DNA from: Metabacillus litoralis
GTDB lineage: Bacteria; Bacillota; Bacilli; Bacillales; Bacillaceae
Assembly: GCF_007994985.1 (NCBI RefSeq)
Contig: NZ_VOQF01000006.1
Location: forward strand, 1-64,000
Direction of reading: 5' to 3'
Length of the DNA stretch: 64,000 nt
Part shown: positions 53,730 to 62,726 of the stretch, one piece after another
How positions within the stretch are numbered: the first letter of the stretch is position 1
How the letters are laid out: each line of letters begins with the position of its first letter
Notes under the pieces: generated by a model
Seen by the model: only the letters and a program-made list of their open reading frames with translations
Told to the model about the DNA's origin: nothing
Databases searched by the model: none
Made by a program: the position numbers and the translations under genes

Positions 53730-54434
53730 TTACTCCCATGCCCACTTCCAATCAATTCCTTTGCTTTGAATAACAAGATCTACATAAACACCAGGTGTGA
53801 TGATTGCTTCTGGGTCGAGTTCACCTACTTCTACAATTTCTTCAACTTCTGCAATTGTATAGCTTCCTGCCATTGCAACAAGAGGATTTGTGTTTCTCGC
53901 ACTAGTTTCATAGATAAGGTTTCCAAAGGTATCAGCTTTTTTCGCGTATACTATCGAAACATCTGCAGTTAAAGCTGTTTCGATTAAATATTCTTGCTCA
54001 TTTATTATTGTTTTTTGTTTTCCCTGTTCCACCATGCTACCTACACCTATATCTGTTAAGATCCCTGCTATTCCAACACCACCTGCTCGAATTCTTTCAG
54101 CTAATGTTCCTTGTGGGCTAAATTCCACCTTTAGCTTATCTTCGAGCATTAATTTTCCTGCAATAGGGTTTGAGCCAATATGTGAAACAATTAATTTCTT
54201 AGCACGCCCCTGACTAACAAGCTTACCAATACCAATATTAGGAAATCCTGCGTCATTTCCGATTAATGTTAAATTCTTTACACCCTTTTCTAACAGCCCA
54301 TTTATGATTGTTGGTGGATTTCCAATTCCTCCAAATCCACCAAACATCACTGAACAATGATCATTTATTGAAGCTAGTGCTCCATCTAAATTACCTACCT
54401 TACTTTTCCCTTTTATCTGAATAGGCTCTCTCAC
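53730..54434 (-). CDS. yodS: CoA-transferase alpha subunit
   Basis: 234 residues of the 3-oxoacid CoA-transferase A family with the glycine-rich FGGFGGIGNPPTI loop near residue 31, NDAGFPNIGIGKLV near 60 and SPQGTLAERIRAGGVGI near 107. Forms the enzyme with YodR. The GTG start at 54434 lies behind AGGAGG, 16 bases after the yodT stop, so the genes are co-transcribed. Confidence 0.85.
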   Translation of the reverse strand: MREPIQIKGKSKVGNLDGALASINDHCSVMFGGFGGIGNPPTIINGLLEKGVKNLTLIGNDAGFPNIGIGKLVSQGRAKKLIVSHIGSNPIAGKLMLEDKLKVEFSPQGTLAERIRAGGVGIAGILTDIGVGSMVEQGKQKTIINEQEYLIETALTADVSIVYAKKADTFGNLIYETSARNTNPLVAMAGSYTIAEVEEIVEVGELDPEAIITPGVYVDLVIQSKGIDWKWAWE

Positions 54435-54449
54435 ATTGATCCCTCCTTA

Positions 54450-55784
54450 TTAGGACAGTTCACTTTCTACTTCTAAAACAGCTTCTATAAAAAGCTTAAC
54501 AAGCTGATCTATTTCATGTTTTTCAATAATAAATGGAGGAGAGATAATAACCGCATCTCCATAAGCTCCCTCTTTTCCTGCTGAAGAAGGATATATGAGA
54601 AGTCCCTTTTCTTTCGCTTTTTGTACAACATAATTAGTTATTGAAATATCTTTACTAAAAGGCATCCTAGTATCTTTATTTGAAACAAATTCAACACCAA
54701 TTAGAAGTCCTTTTCCTCTAACCTCTCCAATTATGTCAATTGATTTTGAAGCATTTTTTAGTTCATCAAGCAAATATTCTCCATTTGTTTTCACTAAATC
54801 CAATAAAGAATGATCTTCTATATACGTAAGAACCGCTAAGGCAGCAGCTGCTGATTGAGGATTTGCACTATAGGTGTGGCCACTCATTATAGAATTAGAT
54901 CCTTTTAATATAGGAGTCATTACTTTTTCACTTACTAGTGTTGCAGCTATAGGGGCATAGCCGGCACTCATTCCTTTACCAAGCGCAATAATATCTGCTT
55001 TAACACTCCAATGATCCAACCCGAGCATTTTTCCTGTTCGACCAATCCCTGTCATCACTTCATCGGAAATAAACAGAATTTGATTACGATCACAAATTTC
55101 TTTTATTTGCTCATAATAGCCTTGTGGAGGAATGATAACTCCTCCTGCTGCACCTACAATTGGTTCTGCAATAAAAGCTGCAATGTTTTCAGCACCTTCT
55201 CTTAAAATTGCGGTTTCTAATTCTTTTGCACACGCCAATTGACATGTCGGATGAATTAATTGTAAAGAGCATTGATAACAATATGGAGCAGATACTGTCG
55301 GGTAATCCTCTAACAATGCTACAAACCGTTCACGTCTACTCACATGTCCTGACATCGATAAAGCACCTATCGTTATACCATGATAGCTAACCCAACGTGA
55401 AAGGATCTTTTGCTTTTTATTTTCCCCCTGCTCCTGCCAATATTGAAGAGCTACCTTAAGTGCTGTTTCTGTCGCTTCTGATCCACTATTAACAAAAAAA
55501 GACCAATAATCCTCTTTATCACAAACAAGCTGATTAAGTTTTGAAGCCAGCTTTTCTGCAGGATCTGAAGTGAATTGAGATCGATAAACAAAAGAAACAT
55601 GTTTGGCTTGAGAATGCATTGCGTCAATTATTTCTGGAATTGCATGACCAATACTAGCTGTGACCGCACCAGAAGATCCGTCTATATACTGTTTGCCCTT
55701 ATCATCATAAAGATAAATTCCTTTACCATGTGTAACTACAGGATAGCTTTCGGTCAAGTTAGGCTTAATCAAATATGATTTCAT
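54450..55784 (-). CDS. yodT: class-III aminotransferase of lysine degradation
   Basis: About 444 residues, matching B. subtilis YodT. FVNSGSEATETALKVALQYW near residue 97, ISDEVMTGIGRTGK near 248, Schiff-base lysine in IALGKGMSAGYAPIAA near 274. Expected to take the beta-amino group from N6-acetyl-beta-lysine, giving the 3-keto acid that the CoA-transferase then handles. An insertion with CYQCSLQLIHPTCQLAC (four cysteines) near residue 168 is typical of this branch. ATG 55784 follows GAGGTGG. Confidence 0.85.
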   Translation of the reverse strand: MKSYLIKPNLTESYPVVTHGKGIYLYDDKGKQYIDGSSGAVTASIGHAIPEIIDAMHSQAKHVSFVYRSQFTSDPAEKLASKLNQLVCDKEDYWSFFVNSGSEATETALKVALQYWQEQGENKKQKILSRWVSYHGITIGALSMSGHVSRRERFVALLEDYPTVSAPYCYQCSLQLIHPTCQLACAKELETAILREGAENIAAFIAEPIVGAAGGVIIPPQGYYEQIKEICDRNQILFISDEVMTGIGRTGKMLGLDHWSVKADIIALGKGMSAGYAPIAATLVSEKVMTPILKGSNSIMSGHTYSANPQSAAAALAVLTYIEDHSLLDLVKTNGEYLLDELKNASKSIDIIGEVRGKGLLIGVEFVSNKDTRMPFSKDISITNYVVQKAKEKGLLIYPSSAGKEGAYGDAVIISPPFIIEKHEIDQLVKLFIEAVLEVESELS

Positions 55785-55809
55785 GTACCAAACCACCTCA
55801 TGTTCTTAC

Positions 55810-56082
55810 TTAAAATTTGAAATAATTACGTTTTAATAATTTTGGTTGAAGCATAAGTTTTTCATATGAAATGACTTTATCTATCTTAGAGGAATCAATT
55901 AATAATAGATGATCTTCAAGCTCTTCAATTCTTTCTTCCGTTTGATAATCCATCCCACATAAGTTGCAACTCATTGCTGGAGTATTTGTTATTTCAATTG
56001 CTCGAGTACCATCAGGAAGCTCCCAATAAACTGTATTTTCCGTTTCCTTCACATCTGATTTGCCACACCACTCACATTTCAT
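55810..56082 (-). CDS. yokU: YokU-family zinc-ribbon protein
   Basis: 90 residues with two CxxC knuckles, CEWCG near the start and CNLCG near residue 38, of the YgiT/YokU zinc-finger type. In B. subtilis yokU also lies next to kamA (yodO). Function is unknown; it may help assemble or regulate KamA. It sits 33 bases after kamA in the operon. Confidence 0.82.
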   Translation of the reverse strand: MKCEWCGKSDVKETENTVYWELPDGTRAIEITNTPAMSCNLCGMDYQTEERIEELEDHLLLIDSSKIDKVISYEKLMLQPKLLKRNYFKF

Positions 56083-56115
56083 TCATAATCGCCCCCTTTT
56101 TCTTAGCTGAGTCTT

Positions 56116-57516
56116 TCAATCATCACCTTTGTTTTGCTTTTTTATTTGAGCCTGATATTTCTTTTCTTTTAACTCATCACGTTTTTCTCGCTTATCCTTT
56201 AAGGAGGAATACGTTGAACTTTCCTGAAAGCTTTGTCTGCGATCATAGCGTTCAAGTGAATTCGGTACAAGATTCAGTTTTTGGTCATTTAATAATGCAC
56301 TTATTCCAGTTTGTGACAAACTCATATCCTGATTTTGATAAATTTGTTGGAAATATTCATCACCACGACCCGCAACATAATTTTCCGGTTCAGGATAAGT
56401 AGTCATAACACCCTCAAAATTACGAAGAACTGTTTTAGTTGGACTTTGCGAAATTAGATAATTTGGCTGTAAGGTAATTTTCCCTCCACCACCGGGAGCA
56501 TCAACAACAAATGTAGGTACTGCATATCCACTTGTATGACCTCTTAACCCTTCAATAATTTCTAAACCTTTTGAAATTGGTGCTCTAAAATGTCCAATTC
56601 CTTCAGATAAATCACATTGATAAATATAATAAGGGCGCACCCGAATTTTCACTAAATCATGCATAAGCTTTTTCATAATTGCTACACTATCATTGATTCC
56701 AGCTAAGATGACTGCTTGATTACCTACAGGCACACCAGCATCAACAAGCAATTCACACGCACGCTTTGATTCTTCTGTTATTTCAATTGATGTATTAAAA
56801 TGAGTATTAAGCCATACTGGATGATACTTTTTTAATATAGTACATAGGTTTTCTGTAATTCTCTGTGGAAAAACAACTGGGGCTCTTGTTCCAATTCGAA
56901 TAATTTCAACATGTGGGATTTCACGTAAATTCTTTAAAATATACTCAAGTATATTGTCATTAATTAATAAACCATCACCACCTGATAAAAGAACATCACG
57001 CACTTCTGGTGTGTTTCTTATATAATCAATTGCTCCATCCAATTGTTTTTTTGGCACACCCATACCAATTTGCCCTGAAAATCGTCGGCGAGTACAGTAA
57101 CGACAATACATAGAGCATTGATTTGTAACTAGAAATAATACCCGATCAGGATAACGGTGGGTTAACCCAGCTACTGGCGAATCTTCATCCTCCTCTAAGG
57201 GATCTTCTAAGTCATATTTTGTTTTATGAATTTCCTCACCAATTGGCACAGATTGCATTCGAATGGGACATCTTGTATCTTCGGGATTCATTAACGCTGC
57301 ATAGTATGGAGTAATATTAAGTGGGATAGTTTTCGTAGAAATTCGTACCCCTTCTTCTTCTTCAGGAGTTAAATTGATGACCTTTTTTAAATCATCAAGA
57401 GTACGAATTGTATTAGTTAATTGCCAGATCCAATCATTCCATTTCTCATCTGGTACATCCTTCCATAATTCAATTTCCTTCCAATGACGATTTGGCTTAT
57501 ATAAATCCTGCCACAT
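56116..57516 (-). CDS. kamA: lysine 2,3-aminomutase
   Basis: 466 residues, a radical-SAM, PLP-dependent enzyme converting L-lysine to L-beta-lysine. The cluster-binding CSMYCRYCTRRR motif is near residues 134-145; the SAM-binding GGDG follows near 179, and the PLP-binding lysine lies in DAPGGGGKITL near 345. First gene of the yod-type operon (kamA-yokU-yodT-yodS-yodR-yodQ-aminotransferase). A -24/-12 promoter about 40 bases upstream shows sigma-54 control. Confidence 0.93.
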   Translation of the reverse strand: MWQDLYKPNRHWKEIELWKDVPDEKWNDWIWQLTNTIRTLDDLKKVINLTPEEEEGVRISTKTIPLNITPYYAALMNPEDTRCPIRMQSVPIGEEIHKTKYDLEDPLEEDEDSPVAGLTHRYPDRVLFLVTNQCSMYCRYCTRRRFSGQIGMGVPKKQLDGAIDYIRNTPEVRDVLLSGGDGLLINDNILEYILKNLREIPHVEIIRIGTRAPVVFPQRITENLCTILKKYHPVWLNTHFNTSIEITEESKRACELLVDAGVPVGNQAVILAGINDSVAIMKKLMHDLVKIRVRPYYIYQCDLSEGIGHFRAPISKGLEIIEGLRGHTSGYAVPTFVVDAPGGGGKITLQPNYLISQSPTKTVLRNFEGVMTTYPEPENYVAGRGDEYFQQIYQNQDMSLSQTGISALLNDQKLNLVPNSLERYDRRQSFQESSTYSSLKDKREKRDELKEKKYQAQIKKQNKGDD

Positions 57517-57556
57517 ATTACATTCCCCCTTAAATTATGTTGGTCAGCTTATATTA

Positions 57557-57573
57557 AGCAAGTTTCATGCCAA
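57557..57573 (-). promoter_or_regulatory. sigma-54 (-24/-12) promoter of kamA
   Basis: Minus strand TTGGCAT-GAAAC-TTGCT, an excellent fit to TTGGCAC-N5-TTGCW, 41 bases before the kamA start. Confidence 0.88.
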
Positions 57574-57622
57574 CATAAATAGTGGAAGTAAATCCCAGAC
57601 AAATTACAACTACTTTTAATTT

Positions 57623-57664
57623 TGCAACAAAACTAAAGTAAGGTGTCAATTTTGTTTTGTTGCA
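57623..57664. promoter_or_regulatory. probable upstream activator site for kamA
   Basis: Perfect 11-bp inverted repeat TGCAACAAAAC / GTTTTGTTGCA, arms centred 31 bp apart (three helical turns), about 50 bases upstream of the -24/-12 promoter. A likely site for the sigma-54 activator encoded at 59166. Confidence 0.7.
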
Positions 57665-57802
57665 GTGAAGCTATCATGAATATTGCAAATAAGCTTAAGA
57701 AGAAATGAATGCCTCCAAATAATATGAACTCTGAATCATCATGGAAAAAGCAAAATATCGCCGAATATTAGGCATTACTTTGTTATTGCTACTTTTAATA
57801 AA

Positions 57803-57965
57803 TGCTGTTTTCGCAAACTTTATTGCTTTTATATGCACTAAGAAATCAACACAGTATTAAGTCTAGTGGCATCTTTTCTTCATAAAACGGTATCCTTATA
57901 TGCAAAAATAAACTGTTTCTACTAGATATTTTGGTTACATAGCAACAATCTTTCAGAAAAGAGCC
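57803..57965 (-). mobile_element. MITE-like element, family 1, copy E (163 bp)
   Basis: Ends TGCTGTTTTCGCAAACTTT and TTTCAGAAAAGAGCC, flanked by the 9-bp direct repeat TTTAATAAA (57794-57802 and 57966-57974). It inserted between ablB and the kamA promoter. Confidence 0.85.
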
Positions 57966-58085
57966 TTTAATAAAAAATCTTCATCACTGATTTTAAGTAA
58001 ATTTCTTCCTTCTTTCAGCTGTATTTAACAATATGCTCAACATTCGGCAGTCATCAAAACTCGGCAGATTTTGAATAACTAGAGC

Positions 58086-58943
58086 CTATCTCAAAGAAAG
58101 ATCTTTTACCCATACATTCATATTTTCTAATTCATTAAAAATATAACAGTTGTTTGTAAGTCTTCCGTTGTATTTGTAATTTAATTGATAAAAGACAGCA
58201 TTCATTCCATAAGATTGTGCTCTTGCAATAGAATAAACATGATAAATTCCTTCATTTTTTAAATCACCTTCTAAAAATAGTAGCAGCTTCTTCATAAGAC
58301 CGTACTTCCTATGTTCTGCTAATGTGGCACAATCTGTTAATTCTGCATTATGAAATATGACGTTTTTTTCAGATGATGCTGCACTTACAATCTCACTTTT
58401 TACCTCAACAACATAAAATATAGTTCCGTTACAAATCATCTTTTTAATATATTGGGGATCATTCATAGGCGTTGGATATATAGCAAATACTTGTTTATAT
58501 AATTTCGCGAGATTTTCTGCATCTTCAGAAATAGCTTTTCTAAAATGATATTGACTCGGAGCAACTGTTACTTTATCTGTTTCTTTCTGATTTGTTATGA
58601 TTTGATTAACAATCTGATCTTCTTCGATCCACGATCTACTTTCTCTTCTACTCTCCTTTTTATAAGAAGTTAAAATATAATTGTCTGTACCATTAAAGTA
58701 GCCATCTATTATTGCTTCTAATTCAAAGCCTAATGGTAGTAACTTCTTCCAGTGATCCTGTCGACAATAAAAAATAATCTTTGTGAATTTATCCAGTTCA
58801 GCTAACTCATTTATTTTCTGTACAATACTTGTCATATTTCCCCGGTAATTATCGACTCGAATTCGTTCATTAAAATAATCAAGGTACACTTCTAGATAAC
58901 AATCTTCACCCTTGATAACCTTCGTTTCAGCTATATGGTTCAT
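58086..58943 (-). CDS. ablB: beta-lysine N6-acetyltransferase
   Basis: 285 residues of the AblB/YodP type. The C-terminal half (about 130-275) is a GNAT acetyltransferase with YHFRKAISEDAENLAKLYKQVF, the acetyl-CoA loop region LAEHRKYGLMKKLL and SIARAQSYGMNAVFYQLNY. The N-terminal half is the family's own domain. It acetylates the epsilon-amino group of beta-lysine made by KamA; the product can be an osmolyte or a catabolic intermediate. ATG 58943 follows GGAG at seven bases. Here it lies upstream of kamA with its own promoter region, unlike B. subtilis where yodP follows kamA. Confidence 0.88.
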   Translation of the reverse strand: MNHIAETKVIKGEDCYLEVYLDYFNERIRVDNYRGNMTSIVQKINELAELDKFTKIIFYCRQDHWKKLLPLGFELEAIIDGYFNGTDNYILTSYKKESRRESRSWIEEDQIVNQIITNQKETDKVTVAPSQYHFRKAISEDAENLAKLYKQVFAIYPTPMNDPQYIKKMICNGTIFYVVEVKSEIVSAASSEKNVIFHNAELTDCATLAEHRKYGLMKKLLLFLEGDLKNEGIYHVYSIARAQSYGMNAVFYQLNYKYNGRLTNNCYIFNELENMNVWVKDLSLR

Positions 58944-59008
58944 CAACATGCTCCTTTCTCAAAAATCTTTTCTTTATGAGATTCCTAATTTTGGTTTATT
59001 TATCTATT

Positions 59009-59139
59009 GGTGCCGTTAAGTATTGTTGTTAATTTCCGTTACAGACATTCGCTTCGACAGGCTTCTTCCGCAGAAGTTCCATGTCTTTCACTTCAAATCA
59101 ACAAAATGCTAAAAATTCACATTAGGCTTTAATTTAAAA
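59009..59139 (-). mobile_element. MITE-like element, family 2, internally deleted copy
   Basis: Starts GGTGCCGTTAAGTATTG, continues with TTGTTAATTTCCGTTACAGA and later CAAATCAACAAAATGCTAAA, matching both ends of the 183-bp element, but the GC-rich core is shortened to about 131 bp total and the right terminus is eroded. Confidence 0.65.
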
Positions 59140-59165
59140 GTACTACACCTTCAATTAACGGCAAT

Positions 59166-60554
59166 TTATACATCATACTTTTTGATTTTATATTGCAAAG
59201 TTTGTCTGGGAAGCCCTAACATCTTTGAAGCTTTTTGAACATTTCCTTTGGTTTCAAATAAAGCTTGTTGAATTAATTTTTTCTCTGTTTCTTCTATTAA
59301 TAATTTAAATGGTTTTTCATTCCCTTTTTCCGATTTCTTCTTTACTGTAAGATTATCTGGAAGATGCTTCAGTTTTATTTCATCATCATCTTCTTCAATT
59401 ATATTCATAGCAAATTCTATAGAGTGTTCAAGCTCACGGATATTTCCAGGCCATTGGTATGTTTTTAACTGCTCTATTGCTTTGGGCTCAATTTTTAGAA
59501 CTAGCTTATTAAATTGATAGTTATATTTTTTTATAAAATGATGAATCAAAAGTACAATATCTTCTTCCCTTTCTCTAAGAGGTGGTAATTCAACAAAAAA
59601 TACATTTAAACGATAATATAAATCTGAACGGAGGATTTTTTTCTTCATACACAATAAGGGGTGCTCATTCATAGCAACAATTACTCTAACATCAACCATA
59701 TACGACTCAATACCACCTACTCTTCGAATAACTCCATCTTCGAGTACTCTTAATAACTTTGTTTGGAATTCTAGGGGCATTGTATGAATTTCATCAAGAA
59801 AGAGCGTTCCACCGTGAGCAAGCTCAAACAAACCGGCTCGATCAATTGCACCAGTAAAGCTACCTTTTTTTGTTCCAAATAAAATACTCTCAAGCAGAGA
59901 TTCTGGTAAAGAAGAACAGTTTTGAGCAATAAACGGTCCTTTATTTCGTGAGGAAGCATTGTGAATAGATTGAACAAGTAATTCCTTCCCTGTTCCTGTT
60001 TCACCGTAAACCATAACTGGTGAAGAGCTTTTAGCTGCCTTTCTACCAAGTTCAATCACTTTATCCATACTTTTACTACCTGAAATGATGTCATTCCAGT
60101 TATATTTTGCCCCCATAATTGAAGTAGGTTTACTTTTTTGACTATTTACTTTCGCCTGTAGCTCTAATAATTTCTGTGCTAATTCTTTAACTTTTGTTAA
60201 ATCCTTTGCAATCTCTACAGCTCCTGCAATCCGTTCATTCACAATGATAGGTAACGTTGTATTTACTGTATCAATTAATTGACCATTAGAGTTTTTGTAC
60301 GTTTGTGCTTGCTGATAGATCGGCTTACCTGTTTCAATTACTTTCAACAGTGTACTTGTTTGCTTATTTAAAGATGGAAATACATCGAGTACATGCTTTC
60401 CTAAGACTTCTTCGATCTCTATTCCATCATGCTGTGCTGCGACACTATTATAAAAAATCGTTATGCCCTCTGAATTTACCGCGTGGATAGCTTCGTCAAT
60501 ACTACCTAAAATAGCTTCTAACATTTGTTTTGTTTCAAATGTTTTTAATATCAA
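59166..60554 (-). CDS. sigma-54-dependent activator of the lysine island
   Basis: 462 residues: PAS sensor (about 10-125, IDEAIHAVNSEGITIFYN), AAA+ domain with Walker A GETGTGKE near 182, GSFTGA sigma-54 contact loop near 225 and LFLDEIHT, then a Fis-type helix-turn-helix (VQKASKMLGLPRQTLQYKIKKY). It closely resembles RocR in layout. Its target is almost certainly the kamA operon, which has a -24/-12 promoter and a matching inverted repeat. The inducer may be lysine or beta-lysine, but that is a guess. TTG start at 60554 behind AGAGGTG. Confidence 0.85.
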   Translation of the reverse strand: MILKTFETKQMLEAILGSIDEAIHAVNSEGITIFYNSVAAQHDGIEIEEVLGKHVLDVFPSLNKQTSTLLKVIETGKPIYQQAQTYKNSNGQLIDTVNTTLPIIVNERIAGAVEIAKDLTKVKELAQKLLELQAKVNSQKSKPTSIMGAKYNWNDIISGSKSMDKVIELGRKAAKSSSPVMVYGETGTGKELLVQSIHNASSRNKGPFIAQNCSSLPESLLESILFGTKKGSFTGAIDRAGLFELAHGGTLFLDEIHTMPLEFQTKLLRVLEDGVIRRVGGIESYMVDVRVIVAMNEHPLLCMKKKILRSDLYYRLNVFFVELPPLREREEDIVLLIHHFIKKYNYQFNKLVLKIEPKAIEQLKTYQWPGNIRELEHSIEFAMNIIEEDDDEIKLKHLPDNLTVKKKSEKGNEKPFKLLIEETEKKLIQQALFETKGNVQKASKMLGLPRQTLQYKIKKYDV

Positions 60555-60673
60555 CTATATAACACCTCTTTAGTTTCCTATCTAAAATATATTATAAATA
60601 TTTACATATATAGATTTTTATGGTTGAATATAAGAGAACTAGTGTTCTTTTTATTAATAGGAGGTGTTTGTAT

Positions 60674-61285
60674 ATGCGGCCAGAACTATCTACAAAAATG
60701 ACTATGCTTGAATTCACAAACTACTATTGGTTAAAAAAAGAACTCCAGGAATTTTGTAGAACCAATGAATTAAGCACAAGTGGCTCAAAGCTAGACTTGA
60801 CGAAACGAATAGAATTATTTTTAACAACAGGAGAAAAACAGGGTCCAACTAGAAAAAAAAATAAACCAATAAAAAAATCTAATTTTGAAGAAATAAGCCT
60901 TGATACAGTCATTTCAGTTGATATAAAATTCAGTCAAGATCTTCGAGTTTTTTTCAAAACAATACTACCTAACTTCCACTTTTCTACATATATACAACAA
61001 TACATGAAAAGTAACACTGGCAAAACATACCGAGATGTTGTTGATGCATGGAAGCAAGAAGAAAAACGGAAAAAAGAGCCTGGTTACAAGCGGGAGATTG
61101 GACCACAATTTGAATATAATCAGTTCACTCGAGACTTTTTTAATGATCCTGTTAACAAAGGGAAGTCAAGAGATGATGCTATAAAGGCTTGGAAAACAAT
61201 TAAATCGCTTGCCGGAGATAATGTTTATGCGAAAAATAAATGTAAACTAAAAGATGGTCCTTCATCATTATATTCAGAAAACTAA
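60674..61285 (+). CDS. SAP-domain protein with DUF6434-like region
   Basis: 203 residues. The N-terminal part (about 15-60: LKKELQEFCRTNELSTSGSK then LDLTKRIELFL) is a SAP-type helix-extended-loop-helix, usually a nucleic-acid-binding module. A basic linker follows (GPTRKKNKPIKKS), then a C-terminal region with two similar segments, FSTYIQQYMKSNTGKTYRDV and FTRDFFNDPVNKGKSRDDAI, each followed by AW. I associate this layout with DUF6434. Function unknown. ATG 60674 follows GGAGGTG; the longer frame has no site. Confidence 0.7.
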   Translation: MRPELSTKMTMLEFTNYYWLKKELQEFCRTNELSTSGSKLDLTKRIELFLTTGEKQGPTRKKNKPIKKSNFEEISLDTVISVDIKFSQDLRVFFKTILPNFHFSTYIQQYMKSNTGKTYRDVVDAWKQEEKRKKEPGYKREIGPQFEYNQFTRDFFNDPVNKGKSRDDAIKAWKTIKSLAGDNVYAKNKCKLKDGPSSLYSEN

Positions 61286-61354
61286 AGCAACAGAATTTAA
61301 CATTTGGAAAAAATAATAAAAAAGAAAACTATAATAAAAGGAAGGAGAAACACG

Positions 61355-61987
61355 ATGTACGGAATCACTAATTTTGAGGTTTTTCTTCTCGCAGCTATTT
61401 TACTAAACTTAACTCCAGGTACAGATACAATGTATATTGTAGGTAGAAGTGTTTCCCAAGGTAGAGCCGCAGGTATCATTTCAGCGATAGGCATAATAGC
61501 AGGATTAGTCATACATACTTTACTTGCTGCATTTGGACTTTCGTTAATTTTGGCTCAATCCGCTTTTCTTTTTAACACAATCAAAATCATTGGAGCTATT
61601 TATTTAGCATATTTAGGTATAAGGATGATTATTGATAAGAAATCTGAGAATAAAAACACTTCTTTACCAAAGCAAAGTAATAAGAAAATATTTCTTCAAG
61701 GAATGCTTACAAATGTTCTAAATCCTAAAGTAGCACTTTTTTTTCTAGCATTTTTGCCGCAATTTATAAAAACTAGCTCAGACGTGACAAGCCCAATACC
61801 ATTTATCATTTTAGGACTAACATTTACATTTACTGGAGGACTATGGAGTATTATTACTGCTTATTTTACCTCAATGGCTACAATAAAATTACGAAAAAAC
61901 ATAAAAGCTGAATTAATATTGAATCGCCTAACTGGCATAGTATTTATTGCAATAGGACTTAAGCTGTTAAATACGAAAGCTAATTAA
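61355..61987 (+). CDS. LysE-family amino-acid exporter (RhtB type)
   Basis: 210 residues with six membrane helices. LNLTPGTDTMYIVGRSVSQG near residue 14 and NVLNPKVALFFLAFLPQF near 123 are family signatures. Members export amino acids such as lysine, threonine or homoserine lactones. Its place near the lysine-degradation genes is suggestive but it is on the opposite strand and separate. ATG 61355 follows GGAAGGAG; the 17 upstream codons have no site. Confidence 0.85.
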   Translation: MYGITNFEVFLLAAILLNLTPGTDTMYIVGRSVSQGRAAGIISAIGIIAGLVIHTLLAAFGLSLILAQSAFLFNTIKIIGAIYLAYLGIRMIIDKKSENKNTSLPKQSNKKIFLQGMLTNVLNPKVALFFLAFLPQFIKTSSDVTSPIPFIILGLTFTFTGGLWSIITAYFTSMATIKLRKNIKAELILNRLTGIVFIAIGLKLLNTKAN

Positions 61988-62004
61988 TATTTGTTATTTC
62001 TTAA

Positions 62005-62122
62005 TGCTCTTTTCTGAAAGATTGTTGCTTTTCAGACGTTTTTATCTGTTGTAACCAGTGTGTTATCGCATTAAAGGTGCGATTTGTAGAATAAAAGATA
62101 GAATTAGACTTTATACAGCGTT
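62005..62122 (+). mobile_element. MITE-like element, family 1, copy F (truncated)
   Basis: Left end TGCTCTTTTCTGAAAGATTG and interior GTAACCAGTGTGTTATCGCA match copies A and D, but homology stops near 62122 and the right terminus AACAAAGTTTACG is missing. Confidence 0.7.
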
Positions 62123-62253
62123 TTTTCACCTTCAATTAGCGTAATCTATAGGACGAGATTAAAAAATCTACGTTAAATATTACACCTCATTTATGAACTA
62201 TCTATTTAAGGGCATGATATAAATACTTAAATAAATTGAGAGGTGTATTTTTT

Positions 62254-62673
62254 ATGACTAAAAAAAACAAAGAGCAGGATCAAGTAAGTACTGACGATGC
62301 AATTATACTTATGTTTCTAGATTTAGTTGAGCAAGATGGAATCGAGTTAGATTTGACCCTCTCTATAAATGGAGTGGTTATATCAGGTACTTTAATAAGT
62401 GCTACGAATTATTATGAAGGAGTTACTGAATCCTCCAAAAACCTTAAGGATAGTACAATGTCTAAAATTATCGCAAAAAAATTCAGTGATTTAAAAGGGG
62501 AATATGCTAAACAGAAAGAAGAGGAAGAAGAATCAGAGAGTGCTCCATTAACTTTTATTCACTTGAAAAATGCTGTCTATTTAAATAATGAAAATTCTCC
62601 TAATCATTCCGGAACATGGTGGCGTGGAAGGATTTCTTCAATTGACGGATTCTCAGTTAATGATTTAAAGTAA
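62254..62673 (+). CDS. gvpU: GvpU-like gas vesicle accessory protein
   Basis: 139 residues. The N-terminal part (DDAIILMFLDLVEQDGIELDLTLSINGVVISGTLIS) and the ending FIHLKNAVYLNNENSPNHSGTWWRGRISSIDGFSVNDL match the GvpU family known from the Bacillus megaterium gas vesicle cluster. No other gvp gene is in the window, so it is an orphan here and its role may be unrelated to flotation. ATG 62254 follows GAGGTG. Confidence 0.78.
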   Translation: MTKKNKEQDQVSTDDAIILMFLDLVEQDGIELDLTLSINGVVISGTLISATNYYEGVTESSKNLKDSTMSKIIAKKFSDLKGEYAKQKEEEEESESAPLTFIHLKNAVYLNNENSPNHSGTWWRGRISSIDGFSVNDLK

Positions 62674-62726
62674 ATAAAGCAAAAATAGAGTGAAGAAAAA
62701 GACTTCACTCTATTTTTGCTTTATTT
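62672..62726. terminator. bidirectional terminator, 24-bp stem
   Basis: A perfect 24-bp stem (AAATAAAGCAAAAATAGAG.. and its complement) with a seven-base loop between the convergent gvpU and oxidoreductase genes. Confidence 0.92.

Larger units (their letters stand above)
57517..58085. other. kamA control region with MITE copy E
   Basis: No gene is seen. In order from kamA: a sigma-54 promoter (57557-57573), an inverted repeat (57623-57664), and a family-1 MITE (57803-57965). Confidence 0.75.
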
